DNA from: Rhodamnia argentea
Lineage: Eukaryota > Streptophyta > Magnoliopsida > Myrtales > Myrtaceae
DNA length: 64,000 nucleotides
NCBI RefSeq assembly: GCF_020921035.1
Contig: NC_063157.1
Coordinates: forward strand, 24,197,015-24,261,014
Direction of reading: 5' to 3'
Positions 61,661 through 64,000 of this stretch are shown here, one piece after another. Each line of letters begins with the position of its first letter. Within the stretch, counting starts at the first letter, position 1. The translations under genes were made by a program, and so were the position numbers. The notes beneath the pieces were generated by a model, which saw only the letters and a list, made by a program, of their open reading frames with translations, ran no database searches and had not been told where the DNA came from.

Positions 61661-63786
61661 CGCATCGAGAAACGTCCATTTGATGCGACACATAATTAAC
61701 TTCTTCATCTTTCAATTAGTTGAGAATGATGAAGCGCTACAGAAGAATTGGAGAATTTTCTTTCGATGTATATCGAAGGAGGATGCATGAGCCAAGCTTT
61801 TTTATATGGATATCTAAGACAACATGTCAACCAAAACATACGCGCAATTTTAAGAGATGCGAAAAATCGACATTATAGCAAATTCCTCAAACATACGAAA
61901 CTACACATAGAGAAATCTCTAGTTATCTCTGACAAAAGGACTCATCGAACAGTCGCAAAGAAAGTGCCTGCAAGGCATTCGCAGAATCGCCTATCTGACA
62001 AGTTGAGCATGCACTGTTTCTTAACATACGGTCGAACATTCGTATCGCATCAATTGAAAGGTCTAGCGTTGGCTTAGGATAACCACGGGGCGCTAGCCGG
62101 ATTCATCCCCGGACAACGATTCATGTTGTCTTGACGTTTCACAAGGCATGGAGCAAAGCTCACCGTCACGACGTCCCAAAGTTTGAAAAAGCAGCACTTC
62201 ACTCCACCCCCTTCCTTTGAAATCAACAGCCACGGCTATAAACAAGGGGGATGGAAATTGAAATCATCTTTGAGATCGACAATGACGTTTTGCCTGACTT
62301 CCTTCCTGCATCTTCGCTTCTCCACGAATTTTTGGGCAAACTACCACCGATTTGGATTTGACTCTTTGATCTGAACAGATAGAAACCTTGAATGGCCGAC
62401 TCCTTTGGGCTCATGCTCCGCAGTCCTAAGCATTGTGTCGTCGTTTCAACATGTTTGCAAAAATTAAAGTAGTTGATCTTTAGTTTGACCACCAACTCTT
62501 AACAAAAAAAATTATGAAAATCACATGATTTAAAAGTAATCGAAATTGCATGTGGAAGACAACATGCAACGTTATTATCCCTTACCCTTACCGGACCCCC
62601 TTCCTAACTTTGTCCATGTTGGCCTGCCCATTTAATGCGTCAAGTCAGCACGGCTTGGGATATGGCTCCAACGGTCGAACCCCTCAAGGGTTCCCCTTCT
62701 CTTCGCACTTAATGAGTAAAAGAAAATTGTCGCATCAGCAATTCGCGAAAGAAAATGGACGAAATGAGTGCATTAAAGTTTTGCATAAATATTTAGCATT
62801 AAGGTTGGCGAAACCAAAAAGCTTATGACAAAATCGACATCTGTATTATAACAATTAAGACACATTAGACAACTTCGCACCGACCATTCAATTACGCTTA
62901 ACATAATGGACAGCTATGCTGACAAGATTAAATGGGTCATTTTGATTTTCCACGCCTTATTAGTACAATTTCTTTTCCCCCGAAAAGGATATTGAAGATG
63001 GACGTAACCTCTGAAGCACGCGATTCCCAAGTCAAATTACTTTCGATTAATCCAGGCACTTGATAAGATGGGATTAGAAATCTTCTAAATATCTTAACGA
63101 ATTCTAAAAATTCTTGTTCCATGTTTAGTAAAATCCAAGATAGGATTCAAAATATTTGAAAATCACATTTGCGACAGCCATGTCGATCCGACTGTCGTTG
63201 GAGGACGATCGGTTGGACAGCGATGATGATCGGCATTGGTAGGGGATGATGACGATTGCACGGCAGTCAAAAGTGACAATGATTGGCTATCTTGGCGGTA
63301 GTCCTTGCACGGACCGGTGAAGTCTGACTCCAACTCCATTGTTGGAAGAAAATTGTTAAAGCATATATATGCATATATGCAAACCTTATTTACTCTACCC
63401 TAGCCCGGATTTCATAACTGGATATATCGGGATTTATCCAGTCCAGAAGACGTCGCCAAACACTAAATATGATATTTGTTTTATCTTATCCGGACTCAAA
63501 TTCGAACTATCAAATGGATCCTCTTAGAGTTTAAATTTCGATGAAAAAAAACCCAATTGATCCTTGAAACAATGTGACCATCTAGGTAGTTTGACTATGA
63601 TTTAAATTGGATTTCTTTGATCGACAAAGTATTTTGCCAGCACGACGGTCCGTATGTGGAAAGTCTGTTGAATATTCTGAGCGAGTGAAGGTTCCACGAG
63701 GCAATAAGTTCAGAAACAAGTTGATAATATGATATTTCTTCTTTTAAGCCAATAAACAAAATTTTATTCAACGCAACAAGCCAGTG

Positions 63787-63829
63787 TTGACTCCTTCTGC
63801 TTCCCATTTCCTCATTTCTCCTATAAAAA
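63787..63829 (+). promoter_or_regulatory. Promoter of the second F-box copy (W-box core and TATA box)
   Basis: TTGACT at 63787 and TATAAAAA at 63822-63829 keep the order and near-identical spacing seen in unit 1 (56736 and 56768). The leader between TATA and ATG is longer here by insertion of CT-rich and CAA-rich sequence. Confidence 0.6.
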
Positions 63830-63970
63830 GTCAACCTTCCCTCCTCTTTGCCTCCACTCAAAAACCCTCTCAACACTCTTTCTCCCTCTCCGCCCGCTCC
63901 ACCAACAACAACAATAACATCAACCGAAACGAAATCCAATCTTCCCACAAACCACCACCGAAACACCACC

Positions 63971-64000
63971 ATGCCTTCTTCATCAACCGCCCCTGCCGGA
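63971..64000 (+). CDS. Tandem paralogue of the F-box gene, 5' end only
   Basis: Ten codons (MPSSSTAPAG) match the first ten of the gene at 56879 with one change (Cys to Ser). The leader and 'aacaccaccATG' context are shared. The rest lies beyond the window, so whether it is intact is unknown. Confidence 0.85.
   Translation, partial: MPSSSTAPAG

Larger units (their letters stand above)
61660..64000 (+). repeat. Tandem segmental duplication, unit 2 (continues past window)
   Basis: Collinear with 52190-57000 but lacking the LINE and the MITE-like block. The match includes non-coding landmarks and the second F-box promoter. It runs off the window end. Confidence 0.85.

Noticed and set aside
61379..61699. 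106-codon frame over the GC-rich island
   Set aside because: The frame spans an LTR-like fragment and ends in a poly-A run; no domain.

Overview
This window is nuclear DNA of a flowering plant, most likely a eudicot. It holds intron-rich genes with plant-specific family members (a NAC transcription factor, a chloroplast-targeted membrane protein, a plant F-box family) set among Ty3, Copia, hAT, RTE-LINE, SINE and MITE-type elements. The species cannot be resolved from the sequence alone. Five protein genes could be assembled exon by exon with consistent phase at every junction: a NAC090/NAC061-type transcription factor (18809-20252, +), nicalin (28879-35932, -, 14 exons), a four-helix chloroplast membrane protein (37124-40472, -, 9 exons), RuvB-like 1 (42658-46400, +, 12 exons, 458 aa) and an SDS22-like leucine-rich-repeat protein (47537-51269, +, 10 exons). 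A sixth, a single-exon F-box protein (56879-57907, +), has a tandem paralogue whose first ten codons end the window (63971 onward).

Layout. 1-4522: 3' part of a decayed Ty3 (Tekay-like) retrotransposon with a 2.9-kb LTR. 4523-8640: gene-poor, with a BED-finger remnant, a displaced piece of the nicalin gene and one palindromic repeat. About 8900-11130: a large inverted-repeat field made of degenerate 'GGTAA'-type units. 11140-13120: more dispersed repeats. 13125-18536: a complete but mutated Copia element with 5-bp target duplication, ending 272 bp before the NAC start codon. 18.7-20.3 kb: the NAC gene. 23070-25927: an hAT transposon with 8-bp target duplication and a transposase carrying one frameshift. 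27.0-28.0 kb: a broken coiled-coil/membrane gene. 28.9-51.3 kb: the gene-dense block nicalin, chloroplast protein, RUVBL1 and LRR protein. 52.2-64.0 kb: a tandem duplication carrying the F-box gene, swollen in its first unit by an RTE LINE with 18-bp target duplication, with a Tourist-like MITE, a foldback element and an LTR fragment between the units.

How the genes relate. They share no single pathway. They look like an old syntenic block: from memory, Arabidopsis keeps an LRR gene, RIN1 and NAC090 together on chromosome 5 (At5g22320, At5g22330, At5g22380), and an F-box gene, nicalin and NAC061 together on chromosome 3 (At3g44326, At3g44330, At3g44350). Here both sets are interleaved in one locus, as expected of an unreduced ancestral arrangement. 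The structures that known genes do not explain are the 2-kb inverted-repeat field, the palindromic repeat families, and a possible 47-codon upstream ORF just before RUVBL1.
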